Origin: an uncultured Eubacteriales bacterium | GTDB lineage: Bacteria; Bacillota; Clostridia; Oscillospirales; Acutalibacteraceae | DNA: 55,027 bases | Reading direction: 5' to 3' | Assembly (NCBI GenBank): GCA_934667845.1 | Contig: CAKUMQ010000014.1 | Span: 1-55,027, forward strand | Shown here: positions 33,879-42,588 of the stretch, piece by piece | Position numbering within the stretch: the stretch's first letter is position 1 | Layout: every line of letters starts with the position of its first letter | Notes under the pieces: generated by a model | Databases searched by the model: none | Told to the model about the DNA's origin: nothing | Seen by the model: the letters and a program-made list of their open reading frames with translations, nothing else | Translations under genes and position numbers: made by a program

Positions 33879-34655
33879 ATGCGAATTGTAGTTAAGGTGG
33901 GGACCTCGACGCTTGCCCATCCGACCGGATTGCTCAACATCCGGCGGGTGGAGCAGCTCTGCGAGGTGCTCAGCGATCTGAAAAATGCCGGGCATGAGAT
34001 CGTGCTGGTCTCATCCGGCGCCATCGGCATGGGGGTCGGCAAGCTCTCACTGAAGGAGCGTCCGCAGGACATGCCGACCAAGCAGGCTGCCGCCGCCGTG
34101 GGGCAGTGCGAGCTGATGTATGTATATGACAAGCTGTTTTCGGAGTATCACCACAATGTGGCGCAGCTGCTGATCACCCGCAGTGACATTGACGACGAGG
34201 GGCGGCGGCGGAACATCCGCAGCACGCTGACCCGTCTTTTAGACCTGCGCGCCGTGCCGATCATCAACGAAAACGACACCGTCGCCACCGAGGAGATCAG
34301 CATCGGCGACAACGATACGCTCAGCGCGGTCGTGGCGACGCAGGTGGATGCGGAGCTTCTGGTGCTGCTGTCGGATATCGACGGGCTGTACACCGCTGAT
34401 CCCCGCCGTGATCCTGCGGCACGGCTGATCGAGCAGGTGGAAAGGCTGACGCCTGAAATTTTGTCGCTCGGCGAGGGGGTCGGCTCCTCGCTCGGCACCG
34501 GCGGCATGGCGACAAAGCTGCACGCCGCCGAAATGACGACGGAGGCAGGCATTGATATGGTCATCGCCAACGGGCGCGACCCGAAGATCCTGTATGCGAT
34601 CGTGCGCGGCGAACCGGCGGGCACCCGCTTTTTCGGCAGGAGGGACGGACGATGA
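33879..34655 (+). CDS. proB: Glutamate 5-kinase (no PUA domain)
   Basis: A 258-residue amino-acid-kinase-fold enzyme, the first step of proline synthesis: glutamate plus ATP to glutamyl 5-phosphate. Seen are RIVVKVGTSTL, VSSGAIGMGVGKL, PIINENDTVATEEI, GDNDTLSAVVA and GTGGMATKLHAA. It ends where the kinase domain ends, so the C-terminal PUA domain of longer homologues (about 370 residues) is absent. An ATGA overlap couples it to proA. Confidence 0.96.
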   Translation: MRIVVKVGTSTLAHPTGLLNIRRVEQLCEVLSDLKNAGHEIVLVSSGAIGMGVGKLSLKERPQDMPTKQAAAAVGQCELMYVYDKLFSEYHHNVAQLLITRSDIDDEGRRRNIRSTLTRLLDLRAVPIINENDTVATEEISIGDNDTLSAVVATQVDAELLVLLSDIDGLYTADPRRDPAARLIEQVERLTPEILSLGEGVGSSLGTGGMATKLHAAEMTTEAGIDMVIANGRDPKILYAIVRGEPAGTRFFGRRDGR

Positions 34656-35908
34656 CGACAAAGGAGATCCTTTGCGCCGCCAAGGCGGCGGCGCCCGCGC
34701 TGGCAGCAGCGGATACGGCGCAGAAAAATGCCGCGCTGCTCGCCATGGCGGATGCGCTTGAGGCATATGCCGACGCGATCCTCTCCGCCAACGCCGAGGA
34801 TGTGGCGGCGGCGCGCGACCGGCTCGGGGCGGTGATGATCGACCGCCTGACGCTGACAAAGGCGCGTATCGCCGGTATGGCGGAGGGCATCCGTCAGGTG
34901 GCGGCGCTGCCCGACCCCGTCGGCGAGGTGCGGGAGCATACCGTCCGCCCGAACGGGCTGGAAATCGACAAGGTCGGCGTGCCGCTCGGCGTGATCGCGA
35001 TCATTTATGAGAGCCGTCCGAACGTGACGTCCGATGCGGCGGCGCTGGCGGTCAAATCCGGCAACGCCTGCGTGCTGCGCGGCGGGCGGGAGGCGTTTCG
35101 CTCCGCCAATGCCGTGACGGCGGCGCTGCGCCGCGGCCTTTCGGCGGTGTCGCTGCCCGATACGCTGGTGCAGCTTGTGCAGGACACCTCCCGTGAGAGC
35201 GCACACGAGCTGATGACGGCGCAGGGGTATGTCGATCTGCTGATCCCCCGCGGCGGCGCGGGGCTGATCCGCGCCTGCGTCGAGCAGGCGACCGTGCCCT
35301 GCATCCAGACCGGAACCGGCATCTGCCACCTGTATATCGACGCGGCGGCGGATGAGGATATGGCGCTGGATATTGTCGAAAACGCCAAGGCGAGCCGCCC
35401 ATCGGTGTGCAACGCCGCCGAGGTGTGCCTTGTCCACCGCGACATCGCCGCGCATTTTCTGCCGCGGCTGAAGGAGCAGCTCGGGGTCATGCGGGAGCGG
35501 GCGGGCAAGCCGCCGGTCGAGCTGCGGCTCGATCCCGCGGCGGCTGCCGTGATCGACGGCAAGGCGGCGTCTCCCGAGGATTTTGACACCGAATTTCTGG
35601 ACTACATTCTCGCGGTGCGGGTCGTGGACGGCGTGGACGAAGCCATCGCCCACATCGCTGCCCATTCCACCGGTCACAGCGAGGCGATCATCACCGCCGA
35701 CGAAGCGGCGGCGGCGCGGTTCACCCGCGCGGTGGATTCCGCGGCGGTCTACGTCAATGCGTCCACCCGCTTTACCGACGGCGGCGAGTTCGGGCTGGGG
35801 TGCGAGATGGGGATCTCGACCCAGAAGCTGCATGCCCGCGGTCCGATGGGGCTGCGCGAGCTGACGAGCTACAAATATGTGATCCGCGGAAACGGACAGA
35901 TCCGTTGA
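34652..35908 (+). CDS. proA: Gamma-glutamyl phosphate reductase
   Basis: A 418-residue aldehyde-dehydrogenase-like enzyme, reducing glutamyl 5-phosphate to glutamate semialdehyde with NADPH. It has GVIAIIYESRPNVTSDAA, CVLRGGREAFRSNA-type block (REAFRSANAV), PRGGAGLI, the catalytic Cys in RPSVCNAAE, and the C-terminal EFGLGCEMGISTQKLHARGP. Standard length. It partners with ProB, often as a complex. Confidence 0.97.
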   Translation: MTTKEILCAAKAAAPALAAADTAQKNAALLAMADALEAYADAILSANAEDVAAARDRLGAVMIDRLTLTKARIAGMAEGIRQVAALPDPVGEVREHTVRPNGLEIDKVGVPLGVIAIIYESRPNVTSDAAALAVKSGNACVLRGGREAFRSANAVTAALRRGLSAVSLPDTLVQLVQDTSRESAHELMTAQGYVDLLIPRGGAGLIRACVEQATVPCIQTGTGICHLYIDAAADEDMALDIVENAKASRPSVCNAAEVCLVHRDIAAHFLPRLKEQLGVMRERAGKPPVELRLDPAAAAVIDGKAASPEDFDTEFLDYILAVRVVDGVDEAIAHIAAHSTGHSEAIITADEAAAARFTRAVDSAAVYVNASTRFTDGGEFGLGCEMGISTQKLHARGPMGLRELTSYKYVIRGNGQIR

Positions 35909-35925
35909 CCGCGCGAAGGGAGAGA

Positions 35926-36735
35926 ATGACCGTGAGCGAGCTTTGGGGATTTATCGGCGCCGGAAATATGGGCGGCGCGCTGATCCGCGCGGCGGCAAAA
36001 ACGCTGCCCGCCGGATCCATCGGCATTGCCGACCGTGACGAAAGCAAAGCGGCGGCGCTGGCCGCCGAGGTGGCGGCACAGACGGCGGACAACACTGCGC
36101 TTGCCCGGGAGGCAGACTACCTCGTTATCGGGGTCAAGCCGCAGATGCTCGCCGAGCTGTTTGACAGCCTGCGCGATATCCTGGCGGCGCGGAAAAAGCC
36201 GGTGACGCTGGTCTCCATGGCGGCGGGCGTGCCGATCGACACGATCCGTTCGCTCGCCGGAGCGCTGCCGGTCATCCGCATCATGCCGAACATGCCGGTC
36301 GCGGCGGGCGAGGGCATGATCCTGTATGCGGCGAGCGGGGATGTGCCCGCCGGGCAGGTGGAGCGCTTTGCCGCCGTGTTTGCGGCGGCGGGACGGCTGG
36401 AGGCGCTGCCCGAGCGGCTGATCGACGCGGGCTGCGCTCTGTCCGGCTGCGGCCCCGCGTTTGTGTGCCTGATGGCGGAGGCGATGGCGGATGCCGGCGT
36501 CGCCTGCGGCCTGCCGCGCGATACGGCGCTGCTGCTCGCCGCACAGACGCTGAAGGGCACGGCGGCGCAGCTGCTGCTGACCGGACTGCATCCCGGCGTG
36601 CTCAAGGATGCGGTCTGCTCGCCGGCGGGGAGCACTATCGCCGGTGTGCGGGTGCTCGAGCAGCAGGGGCTGCGCGGCGCGGTGACGGATGCCGTGATCG
36701 CGGCGTTTGACCGCACGCGTGAGCTGGGCAAATAA
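35926..36735 (+). CDS. proC: Pyrroline-5-carboxylate reductase
   Basis: A 269-residue ProC, the last step to proline. GFIGAGNMGGALI is the NAD(P)-binding motif, and VIGVKPQML, IRIMPNMPVAAGEGM and ALSGCGPAFVCLMAEAMADAGV are typical. The start is the ATG at 35926; a GTG at 35932 is 10 nt from GAAGGGAG and equally possible. With proB and proA it gives a complete glutamate-to-proline route. Confidence 0.96.
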   Translation: MTVSELWGFIGAGNMGGALIRAAAKTLPAGSIGIADRDESKAAALAAEVAAQTADNTALAREADYLVIGVKPQMLAELFDSLRDILAARKKPVTLVSMAAGVPIDTIRSLAGALPVIRIMPNMPVAAGEGMILYAASGDVPAGQVERFAAVFAAAGRLEALPERLIDAGCALSGCGPAFVCLMAEAMADAGVACGLPRDTALLLAAQTLKGTAAQLLLTGLHPGVLKDAVCSPAGSTIAGVRVLEQQGLRGAVTDAVIAAFDRTRELGK

Positions 36736-36751
36736 CAGAGGCGACAGGATT

Positions 36752-36789
36752 CGGCACCGGAGGAAACCATTTTCTCCGTGCCGTTTTTT
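36752..36789 (+). terminator. Terminator after proC
   Basis: Stem CGGCA-c-CGGAG with CTCCG-TGCCG (one bulged C), 11-nt loop, then six T residues (36784-36789). Confidence 0.8.
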
Positions 36790-36822
36790 GTCCGCAGGCA
36801 AGTAAACAAGGGAGATGAAACC

Positions 36823-38724
36823 ATGAACGTGCTGTCAGCCTGCCGACTGGGCAAATACTTCGGCGAACGCGCCTTGTTCACCGATGTGAGCTTTGAGGTG
36901 GACGCGCGCGACAAGATCGGCCTTGTAGGGCGCAACGGCTGCGGAAAGACCACGCTGTTCCGGCTTCTGACGGGCGAATATACCCCCGACGAGGGTGAGG
37001 TCGTCAAGAGCCGGGAAACAGTGATCGGCTATATGGAGCAGCACGTCGGCCGGGCGGGCGGCACGCTGTATGAGACGGTGGAAAGCGTATTTGCACCGCT
37101 GATCGCACAGGAACGGGAGCTGGCGGTGCTGACGGCGGAGCTGGAGCATGACCCGACACCGGAGAAGATCGAGCGCCACCACCGGTTAAACGAGGCGTTT
37201 GCCGACGCGGGCGGGCTGTACTATAAAAGCCGCGTGCGCTCCGCCCTGCTGGGACTGGGATTTGCGGAGGAGGATCTCTCCCGCCCGCTGTCCACTTTCA
37301 GCGGCGGGCAGCAGTCCAAAGCGGCGATGGCGCGCCTTTTGCTGTCGGGGAGCAACCTTTTGCTGCTCGACGAGCCGACGAACCACTTGGACATTGCGGC
37401 GGTGGAGTGGCTGGAGGAATATCTGCGCGGCTATGCGGGTGCGGTGCTGATCGTGTCCCACGACCGCTATTTTCTGGATCGCGTCACCAACCGCACGCTC
37501 GAATTGGATCGCGGGCGGCTGTATGCAAGCGGCGGCAACTATTCCGCCCACCGCGAATGGCGGGAGCGCGAGGAGGAGATCGCGGAAAAGCACTACAAGC
37601 ACGCGATGCAGGAGATCGAAAAGCTCGAGGGCAATATCGCCCTGCTTAAACAGTGGAACCGCGAAAAAAGCGTGCGGCAGGCGGAGAGCCGCGAAAAACG
37701 GCTTGCCCGCATGAAGGAGCAGCTGGAGGTGCCGGTCGGGCAGGAGAGCGCGCTCAGCTTCCGCTTTACGGCGGCGGAGACGGGCGGAAACGAGGTGCTG
37801 ACCGGCACGGAGCTGTCGATGGGCTTCGGCGGCACGCCGCTGTTTTCCGGCGCAGACATTGCCCTGCGGCGGGGGGAACGCGTGTTCCTGCTCGGCCCGA
37901 ACGGCTGCGGCAAGACGACGCTTTTGAAGATTCTGAGCGGGCGGCTGACACCGCTGCGCGGCATGGTGCGTGAGGGCGCGCGGGTCAGCATCGGCTACTA
38001 TGACCAGACGCAGGCGGGGCTTTGCGACGAAAAGTCCGTGTTTGACGAGCTGCACGATGCCTATCCGACCATGACGCAGACCGAGCTGCGGTGCGCGCTG
38101 GCGGCGTTTCTGTTCACCGGCGATGAGGTGTTCCGTCCGGTCGGACAGCTGTCCGGCGGCGAGCGCGCCCGCGTGCTGCTGCTGAAGCTGATGTTAAAGC
38201 GGGACAACCTTTTGCTGCTCGACGAGCCGACAAACCACCTGGACATCGCGTCGCGCGAGGCGCTCGAGGACGCGCTGCTCGGCTATGACGGCACGCCGCT
38301 GATCGTGTCCCACGACCGCTATTTTATCAACCGTCTCGCGACCCGCACGGTGCGGCTGACCGAAACGGGCTGTGTCTCCATCCCCGGCGATTACGACGCC
38401 TACGCCGCGCAGTTTCGCGAGCCGGAGCGGGAAAAGACAGAGGAAAAGCCCGCGCCGAAGCAGAACGACTATAAGCGCCGCAAGGAGCAGGAGTCGGAAA
38501 ACCGCAAGTTGCTGACCAGACTGCGCCGCTGTGAGGAGACCGTGGCGGCGCTGGAGGAAAAGAGTGCGGCGCTGACCGCCGAGCTGATGGGCGACGCGGC
38601 GGCGGACCATCTGCGCGCAACTGAGCTGTCGGCGCAGCTCGACGGCGTGCAGCAGGAGCTTTCCGCGCAGATGACGCTCTGGGAGCAGCTCCAGACGCAG
38701 GCGGAGGAGGCGGGGCTGGTATGA
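36823..38724 (+). CDS. ABC-F family ATP-binding protein
   Basis: A 633-residue soluble protein with two ABC ATPase domains and no membrane part. The Walker A sites are GRNGCGKTTL and GPNGCGKTTL, the signatures are FSGGQQSK and LSGGERAR, and both Walker B sites read LLLLDEPTNHLD. Between the domains lies a charged helical linker (about 225-310), and a coiled coil fills the C-terminus (about 540-630). ABC-F proteins bind the ribosomal E site; some resolve stalled translation and some give antibiotic protection. This one has a housekeeping YdiF/Uup-like layout. An ATGA overlap joins it to the PAP2 gene. Confidence 0.93.
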   Translation: MNVLSACRLGKYFGERALFTDVSFEVDARDKIGLVGRNGCGKTTLFRLLTGEYTPDEGEVVKSRETVIGYMEQHVGRAGGTLYETVESVFAPLIAQERELAVLTAELEHDPTPEKIERHHRLNEAFADAGGLYYKSRVRSALLGLGFAEEDLSRPLSTFSGGQQSKAAMARLLLSGSNLLLLDEPTNHLDIAAVEWLEEYLRGYAGAVLIVSHDRYFLDRVTNRTLELDRGRLYASGGNYSAHREWREREEEIAEKHYKHAMQEIEKLEGNIALLKQWNREKSVRQAESREKRLARMKEQLEVPVGQESALSFRFTAAETGGNEVLTGTELSMGFGGTPLFSGADIALRRGERVFLLGPNGCGKTTLLKILSGRLTPLRGMVREGARVSIGYYDQTQAGLCDEKSVFDELHDAYPTMTQTELRCALAAFLFTGDEVFRPVGQLSGGERARVLLLKLMLKRDNLLLLDEPTNHLDIASREALEDALLGYDGTPLIVSHDRYFINRLATRTVRLTETGCVSIPGDYDAYAAQFREPEREKTEEKPAPKQNDYKRRKEQESENRKLLTRLRRCEETVAALEEKSAALTAELMGDAAADHLRATELSAQLDGVQQELSAQMTLWEQLQTQAEEAGLV

Positions 38725-39212
38725 AAAAGGAGCAGTATCTCGCGCTGATGGCGTGGACGCGGCAGACGCCCCGCCGGGCATTTTTTTGCGAGCTTCTGTG
38801 CCGCGCCCTGCCTGCGGCGGCGGGCGCTGTCTACCTCGGCGTTGCCGTGTGGCTGCTGATCGTGCGTTCGCCCGCCCTTGTGCGGTATGCCGCCGTGCCG
38901 GCGCTGACGCTTGCGCTTGTCAGCGTGCTGCGCCGCCTGATCGGGCGGCAGCGCCCGTATGAGCGCTGGAAGGAAGCGACGCCGCTCATGCGCTCCCGCC
39001 GCAGGGGGCAGGGCTGCCCGAGCCGCCACGCGGCAAGCGCGCTGGCGATTGCGCTCGCGGGCTTTACCGTGCATCCCGCCCTCGGTGCGGGACTGCTGGT
39101 CGCCGCCATCGGCATCGGGCTGACCCGCGTGCTGTCCGGCGTGCATTTTATCGGCGATGTGCTCTGCGGCTATGCGCTTGCGCTGCTGTGCGGTATCGGG
39201 TTTTTGATCTGA
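38721..39212 (+). CDS. PAP2 family phosphatase (membrane)
   Basis: A 163-residue membrane protein of the PAP2 superfamily, which removes phosphate from lipid phosphates such as undecaprenyl pyrophosphate or phosphatidic acid. The three catalytic motifs are present in slightly altered form: RRLIGRQRPYE, CPSRHAAS (PSRH for PSGH) and TRVLSGVHFIGDV. It overlaps the ABC-F gene by 4 bp and precedes a polyprenyl-phosphate glycosyltransferase by 16 bp, which favours a role in lipid-carrier recycling (inference). Confidence 0.88.
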   Translation: MKKEQYLALMAWTRQTPRRAFFCELLCRALPAAAGAVYLGVAVWLLIVRSPALVRYAAVPALTLALVSVLRRLIGRQRPYERWKEATPLMRSRRRGQGCPSRHAASALAIALAGFTVHPALGAGLLVAAIGIGLTRVLSGVHFIGDVLCGYALALLCGIGFLI

Positions 39213-39228
39213 AAAAGGAGGGAACGGT

Positions 39229-40176
39229 ATGACGGTGAAGCACTCTCTGGTGATCCCCTGCTATAATGAGGAGGGCAATATTGACGCCTTTTTCGATGAG
39301 GCGTGCCGCGCGATGGCGGGCTATACCGATGCCTTCGAGCTGGTATTTGTCAACGACGGCAGTGCGGACGGTACGGCTGCCGCTCTCGACCGGCTGTATG
39401 CCGCCCATCCCGAGCGGCAGCTCACGGTGATCCATTTTTCCCGCAATTTCGGCAAGGAGGCGGCGATGTATGCCGGTCTGCGCGCGGCGCGCGGCGAATA
39501 TGTCACCGTGATCGACGCCGATCTGCAGCAGCCGCCCGCGACGGCGGTGGAGATGGGGCGGCTTTTGGACGCCCACCCCGAATACGACATGGTGGCGGCA
39601 TGTCCGGAAAAGCGGCGGGAGGGAGGCTTCCTGCGGTTTTGCAAAAGGCGGTTTTACCGGCTGATCGACCGGGTCAGCGATGTGACGTTCATCGAGGGGG
39701 CGAGCGATTTCCGCACCATGCGCCGCCCGGTGACGGAGGCGTTGCTGTCTATGCCCGAATACCACCGCTTTTCCAAAGGGCTGTTTGCCTTTGTCGGTTT
39801 TCCGACGCTGACGGTGACTTATGCGGTGCGCGAGCGCCAGAGCGGGACAACCAAGTGGTCGTTTTTCAAGCTGCTGCGCTATGCGCTCGAGGGAATTATG
39901 GCGTATACCGACCTGCCGCTGCTGCTGCCGCTGTATCTGGGCGGCGCGCTCTCGTTTTTGGGCGCTGCCGGTCTGCTGGCGGCGCTGATCGTGCGGCTCT
40001 GCGCCCATGCGGCGGTGACCGGATGGGCGCTGGCGGCGCTTTTGGTGCTGCTGTGCGGAATAGTGCTGATCGCCAACGGCGTAATGGGCGCCTATATCGG
40101 TAAGATCCACACCCAGAGCCGCAATCGCCCCGTCTATATCGTGCGGGAGATCAAAACGCCGGAAAAAGACGGCTGA
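39229..40176 (+). CDS. DPM1/GtrB-like polyprenyl-phosphate glycosyltransferase (GT2)
   Basis: A 315-residue GT2 enzyme with a soluble catalytic domain and two C-terminal transmembrane helices (about 232-290). It shows SLVIPCYNEEGNI, FVNDGSADGT, FSRNFGKEAAMYAGL, and the metal-binding IDADLQQPP. Homologues transfer a sugar from a nucleotide donor to undecaprenyl phosphate for later use outside the cell. The substrate sugar is unknown. It is the third gene of the ABC-F run. Confidence 0.92.
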   Translation: MTVKHSLVIPCYNEEGNIDAFFDEACRAMAGYTDAFELVFVNDGSADGTAAALDRLYAAHPERQLTVIHFSRNFGKEAAMYAGLRAARGEYVTVIDADLQQPPATAVEMGRLLDAHPEYDMVAACPEKRREGGFLRFCKRRFYRLIDRVSDVTFIEGASDFRTMRRPVTEALLSMPEYHRFSKGLFAFVGFPTLTVTYAVRERQSGTTKWSFFKLLRYALEGIMAYTDLPLLLPLYLGGALSFLGAAGLLAALIVRLCAHAAVTGWALAALLVLLCGIVLIANGVMGAYIGKIHTQSRNRPVYIVREIKTPEKDG

Positions 40177-40271
40177 CTGCGGCAGGGTGAAGAGCGTATT
40201 TACCGTTTCGTTAAACTTCGTTCATATATTTTGGCTTCCCGCGCGGTATACTGTTAGCAGGAAGTGAGACT

Positions 40272-40703
40272 ATGGGCAACGGAAACGGATTTTTCAGCCG
40301 CCTGCAATACCGGCTGGCGGTGTTTATGCAGGGACGCTACGGCCCCGACCAGCTCTATCGGGCGATGCTGGTGCTGTACGCGGTTCTGCTGGTTTTTCAT
40401 GTGCTGACGCGCTGGACAGCACTTTTGATCGCCGAATGGGTGATCCTTGTCCTGCTGCTTTGGCGCTGCTTTTCGCGCAATATTGCGGCACGGCAGAAGG
40501 AAAACGCGCTCTGGCTGCGGTTTTGCGGGCGCTGCCGCGAAAAGGCGCGCCTGCTGCGCTGCCGCTTCCGTGACCGCAGGACCCATGTCTACCGCACCTG
40601 CCCGCACTGCCATGCGGTCGTGCGGCTGCCCCGCGCCAAAAAGGGCAGCAAGGTCTGCAACTGTCCCCGCTGCCGGCGGGATTTTCCCGTGCGGATCCGG
40701 TGA
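40272..40703 (+). CDS. Small membrane protein with C-terminal zinc ribbon
   Basis: A 143-residue protein of unknown function. One or two hydrophobic helices (about 28-68) are followed by a basic stretch and a zinc-ribbon-like end: CPHCHAVVRLPRAKKGSKV, then CNCPRCRRDFPV. The pattern CPxC...LPR...CPxC...F is shared by many small bacterial zinc-ribbon proteins. It ends before a strong terminator and lies upstream of rpsF without being part of that operon. The 95-bp gap before it has a TATACT (40247-40252) but no clear -35 box. Confidence 0.75.
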   Translation: MGNGNGFFSRLQYRLAVFMQGRYGPDQLYRAMLVLYAVLLVFHVLTRWTALLIAEWVILVLLLWRCFSRNIAARQKENALWLRFCGRCREKARLLRCRFRDRRTHVYRTCPHCHAVVRLPRAKKGSKVCNCPRCRRDFPVRIR

Positions 40704-40740
40704 CGGATCGGCGGCAGCCTGCGTATATCCGGACGGACGC

Positions 40741-40783
40741 CCGCCCGCAGAGCCTGTAAAGCGGCTGTGTGGGCGGCTTTTTT
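40741..40783 (+). terminator. Terminator of the zinc-ribbon protein gene
   Basis: A 14-bp stem with one mismatch and one G-T pair (40741-40754 with 40763-40776), followed by C and six T residues. Confidence 0.75.
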
Positions 40784-40794
40784 GCAAAAAACGG

Positions 40795-40823
40795 TTGACA
40801 GACGCCGGATAAGCTGGTATAAT
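40795..40823 (+). promoter_or_regulatory. Strong promoter of rpsF-ssb-rpsR
   Basis: TTGACA (40795-40800), 17-bp spacer, TATAAT (40818-40823): consensus sigma-A boxes. Confidence 0.92.
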
Positions 40824-40829
40824 TAATCT

Positions 40830-40927
40830 GTATGACGCGCAAAAACGGAACGGTTTTTGCAAAAGCGGAATATACATCCTTGCTCCGCCGCAGAGGCGGG
40901 GCCACAAGACCACAAGGAGGTGTCTAT
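40830..40927 (+). promoter_or_regulatory. Structured rpsF leader
   Basis: About 100 nt with two hairpins: GCAAAAAC/GTTTTTGC (40839-40846 with 40853-40860) and GCTCCGCC/GGCGGGGC (40882-40889 with 40895-40902). In other bacteria S6:S18 binds the rpsF leader to limit expression; whether this leader has that site is not shown. Confidence 0.4.
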
Positions 40928-41218
40928 ATGCCCACAGTAAAAGCAGCTTATGAAGCAGTGCTTCTGTTCTCCCTGTCCAAGGGGGAGGAAGCGGCGACGG
41001 CTCTGAAGGAGAAATTCCAGGAGCTGATCGCGCAGCATGCCGAGCCGGGTGACATTGACGATTGGGGCAAGCGCAAGCTCGCTTATCCGATCAACGATGA
41101 GACCGAGGCGCTCTATGTGCTGTACAACTTCACCGCGACGCCGGAATTCCCGGCCGAGCTGGAGCGTGTCGCCGGAATCACCGACGGCGTGCTGCGTGCC
41201 ATGACGGTGCGCAAGTAA
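40928..41218 (+). CDS. rpsF: 30S ribosomal protein S6
   Basis: A 96-residue S6, with YEAVLLFSLSKGEE, DDWGKRKLAYPINDETEALYV and the C-terminal GITDGVLRAMTVRK. In the 30S subunit it pairs with S18, encoded two genes downstream. AAGGAGG lies just before the ATG at 40928; longer in-frame openings upstream fall in the leader. Confidence 0.96.
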   Translation: MPTVKAAYEAVLLFSLSKGEEAATALKEKFQELIAQHAEPGDIDDWGKRKLAYPINDETEALYVLYNFTATPEFPAELERVAGITDGVLRAMTVRK

Positions 41219-41230
41219 GGAGGACTTCGT

Positions 41231-41683
41231 ATGAACGTAGTCTGTTTGATGGGCCGTTTGGTGGCGGAGCCGGAGCTGAAGCAAACGCAGAGCGGCGTTT
41301 CGGTCTGCAGCTTCCGCATCGCCGTCGACCGTTCCTATCAGGTCAAGGGGCAGGAGCGGCAGTCGGATTTTCTCAATCTGGTTGCCTGGCGTCAGACGGC
41401 GGAATTTGTCTGCCGGTTCTTCCACAAAGGTTCCCGTATTGCCGTCGTCGGCTCTCTGCAGTCGAGGCAGTATACGGATCAGAGCGGCAACAAGCGCACG
41501 GCGTATGAGGTCGTGTGTGACAATGTTTCGTTTGTGGATCCCAAGAGCGCCAACCCCGGCGGCGGTTATGCCGCGCCGGATTCCCAGATCCCGCCTGCCT
41601 ACAACGAGTCCCAGCCCGCTTTCTCCACCGCCTCTGCCGGCGATTTCGAGGAGATCGTGGGGGACGATCAGCTGCCGTTCTGA
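41231..41683 (+). CDS. ssb: Single-stranded DNA-binding protein
   Basis: A 150-residue SSB. Residues 1-108 form the OB fold (NVVCLMGRLVAEPEL, FLNLVAWRQTAEFVCRFF, IAVVGSLQSRQYTDQ). A flexible Gly/Pro/Ser-rich linker follows, and the acidic tip ends DDQLPF, the variant of the DDDIPF tail that recruits partner proteins. It sits in the conserved rpsF-ssb-rpsR order. Confidence 0.97.
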   Translation: MNVVCLMGRLVAEPELKQTQSGVSVCSFRIAVDRSYQVKGQERQSDFLNLVAWRQTAEFVCRFFHKGSRIAVVGSLQSRQYTDQSGNKRTAYEVVCDNVSFVDPKSANPGGGYAAPDSQIPPAYNESQPAFSTASAGDFEEIVGDDQLPF

Positions 41684-41726
41684 GCGCTGCCGTCCGTCTA
41701 ACTTTTGAAAAAGGAGGCCAACTGTC

Positions 41727-41975
41727 ATGGCTGAAAGAACCGAGCGCCCCATGCGCGCCGGGCGCAAGCCCCGCCGCAAGGTCTGCAGCTTCTGCGTGGA
41801 CAAGGTCGAGAGCATCGACTATAAGGACGTGGCTCGTCTGCGCCGCTTCGTTTCCGAGCGTGCGAAGATCCTGCCCCGCCGCGTGACCGGCACCTGTGCC
41901 CGTCATCAGCGTGAGCTGACCGTGGCGATCAAGCGCGCCCGTCAGATCGCGCTGCTTCCCTTTGTCTCCGACTGA
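41727..41975 (+). CDS. rpsR: 30S ribosomal protein S18 (zinc-binding type)
   Basis: An 82-residue S18 with KVCSFC and GTCARHQRELTVAIKRARQIALLP. The Cys residues (CSFC...C..H) are the intact zinc-ligand set of C+ type S18. AAAGGAGG precedes the ATG. Last gene of the operon. Confidence 0.97.
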   Translation: MAERTERPMRAGRKPRRKVCSFCVDKVESIDYKDVARLRRFVSERAKILPRRVTGTCARHQRELTVAIKRARQIALLPFVSD

Positions 41976-41992
41976 TCATTCTGCATCTTTGC

Positions 41993-42031
41993 CGAGCAGA
42001 TACGGGTTTGTCCCGTATCTGCTCGTTTTTT
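41993..42031 (+). terminator. Terminator of rpsF-ssb-rpsR
   Basis: A perfect 14-bp stem (41993-42006 with 42012-42025), 5-nt loop, then six T residues. Confidence 0.92.
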
Positions 42032-42216
42032 ATCTGCTGCCTATTTCTTGCGCGGCGCGGAAAAGGGCATTGCCGCTGCGGTGATCCGGCTGCCGAAGCG
42101 CGGGTATACCGCTTTGCAGAAAAAAGGGAAAAATTTTTGGTTTTCCTCTTTTCTTGTACCGAAAAATGGAGTATACTGATAAGGAATATACAGAAGAAAG
42201 GACAGAAAAATGTGCT

Positions 42217-42588
42217 ATGGCAGCTTTGAACCGTATCCGTCTGCATATTGCGGGCAGTGAGTATACATTGACGACTGATGAACCGGAGGAATATGTGCGT
42301 GCGCTCGCCAAGACGGTGGACGACCGCATCTCGGCTGCGCTGGCGGCGGACGACCGCGTGTCTGCCATGATGGCGGCGGTGCTGACCTGCCTTGACCTGG
42401 CGGATGAATCCCAAAAGTCGACGGACAGCGCGGACAACCTGCGCGGGCAGATCCAGGGCTATCTGGAGGACAACGGCAACGTCCGGCAGGAGCTGGATGC
42501 GGCTAAGCGGGAGCTTGACCGGCTGCACCGTGAAAACGATTTTCTGCGCGCCAAATGCGGGATGAACAACGGCAGCCATGAGGGCTGA
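42217..42588 (+). CDS. zapA: Cell division protein ZapA
   Basis: A 123-residue ZapA, which bundles FtsZ filaments at the division ring. The N-terminal globular part (LNRIRLHIAGSEYTLTTDEP) is followed by a long coiled coil ending at about residue 115. The ATG at 42217 is chosen because a TATACT -10-like box (42172-42177) lies within the longer in-frame opening. AGAAAGGA is 14 nt upstream, which is long, and an out-of-frame ATG at 42210 sits at better spacing. The stop overlaps the U32 peptidase start by 11 bp. Confidence 0.85.
   Translation: MAALNRIRLHIAGSEYTLTTDEPEEYVRALAKTVDDRISAALAADDRVSAMMAAVLTCLDLADESQKSTDSADNLRGQIQGYLEDNGNVRQELDAAKRELDRLHRENDFLRAKCGMNNGSHEG

Noticed and set aside
31901..34132. 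Open frame of 743 codons on the - strand
   Set aside because: Antisense to gltX, glnS and proB, all with complete motifs and ribosome sites.
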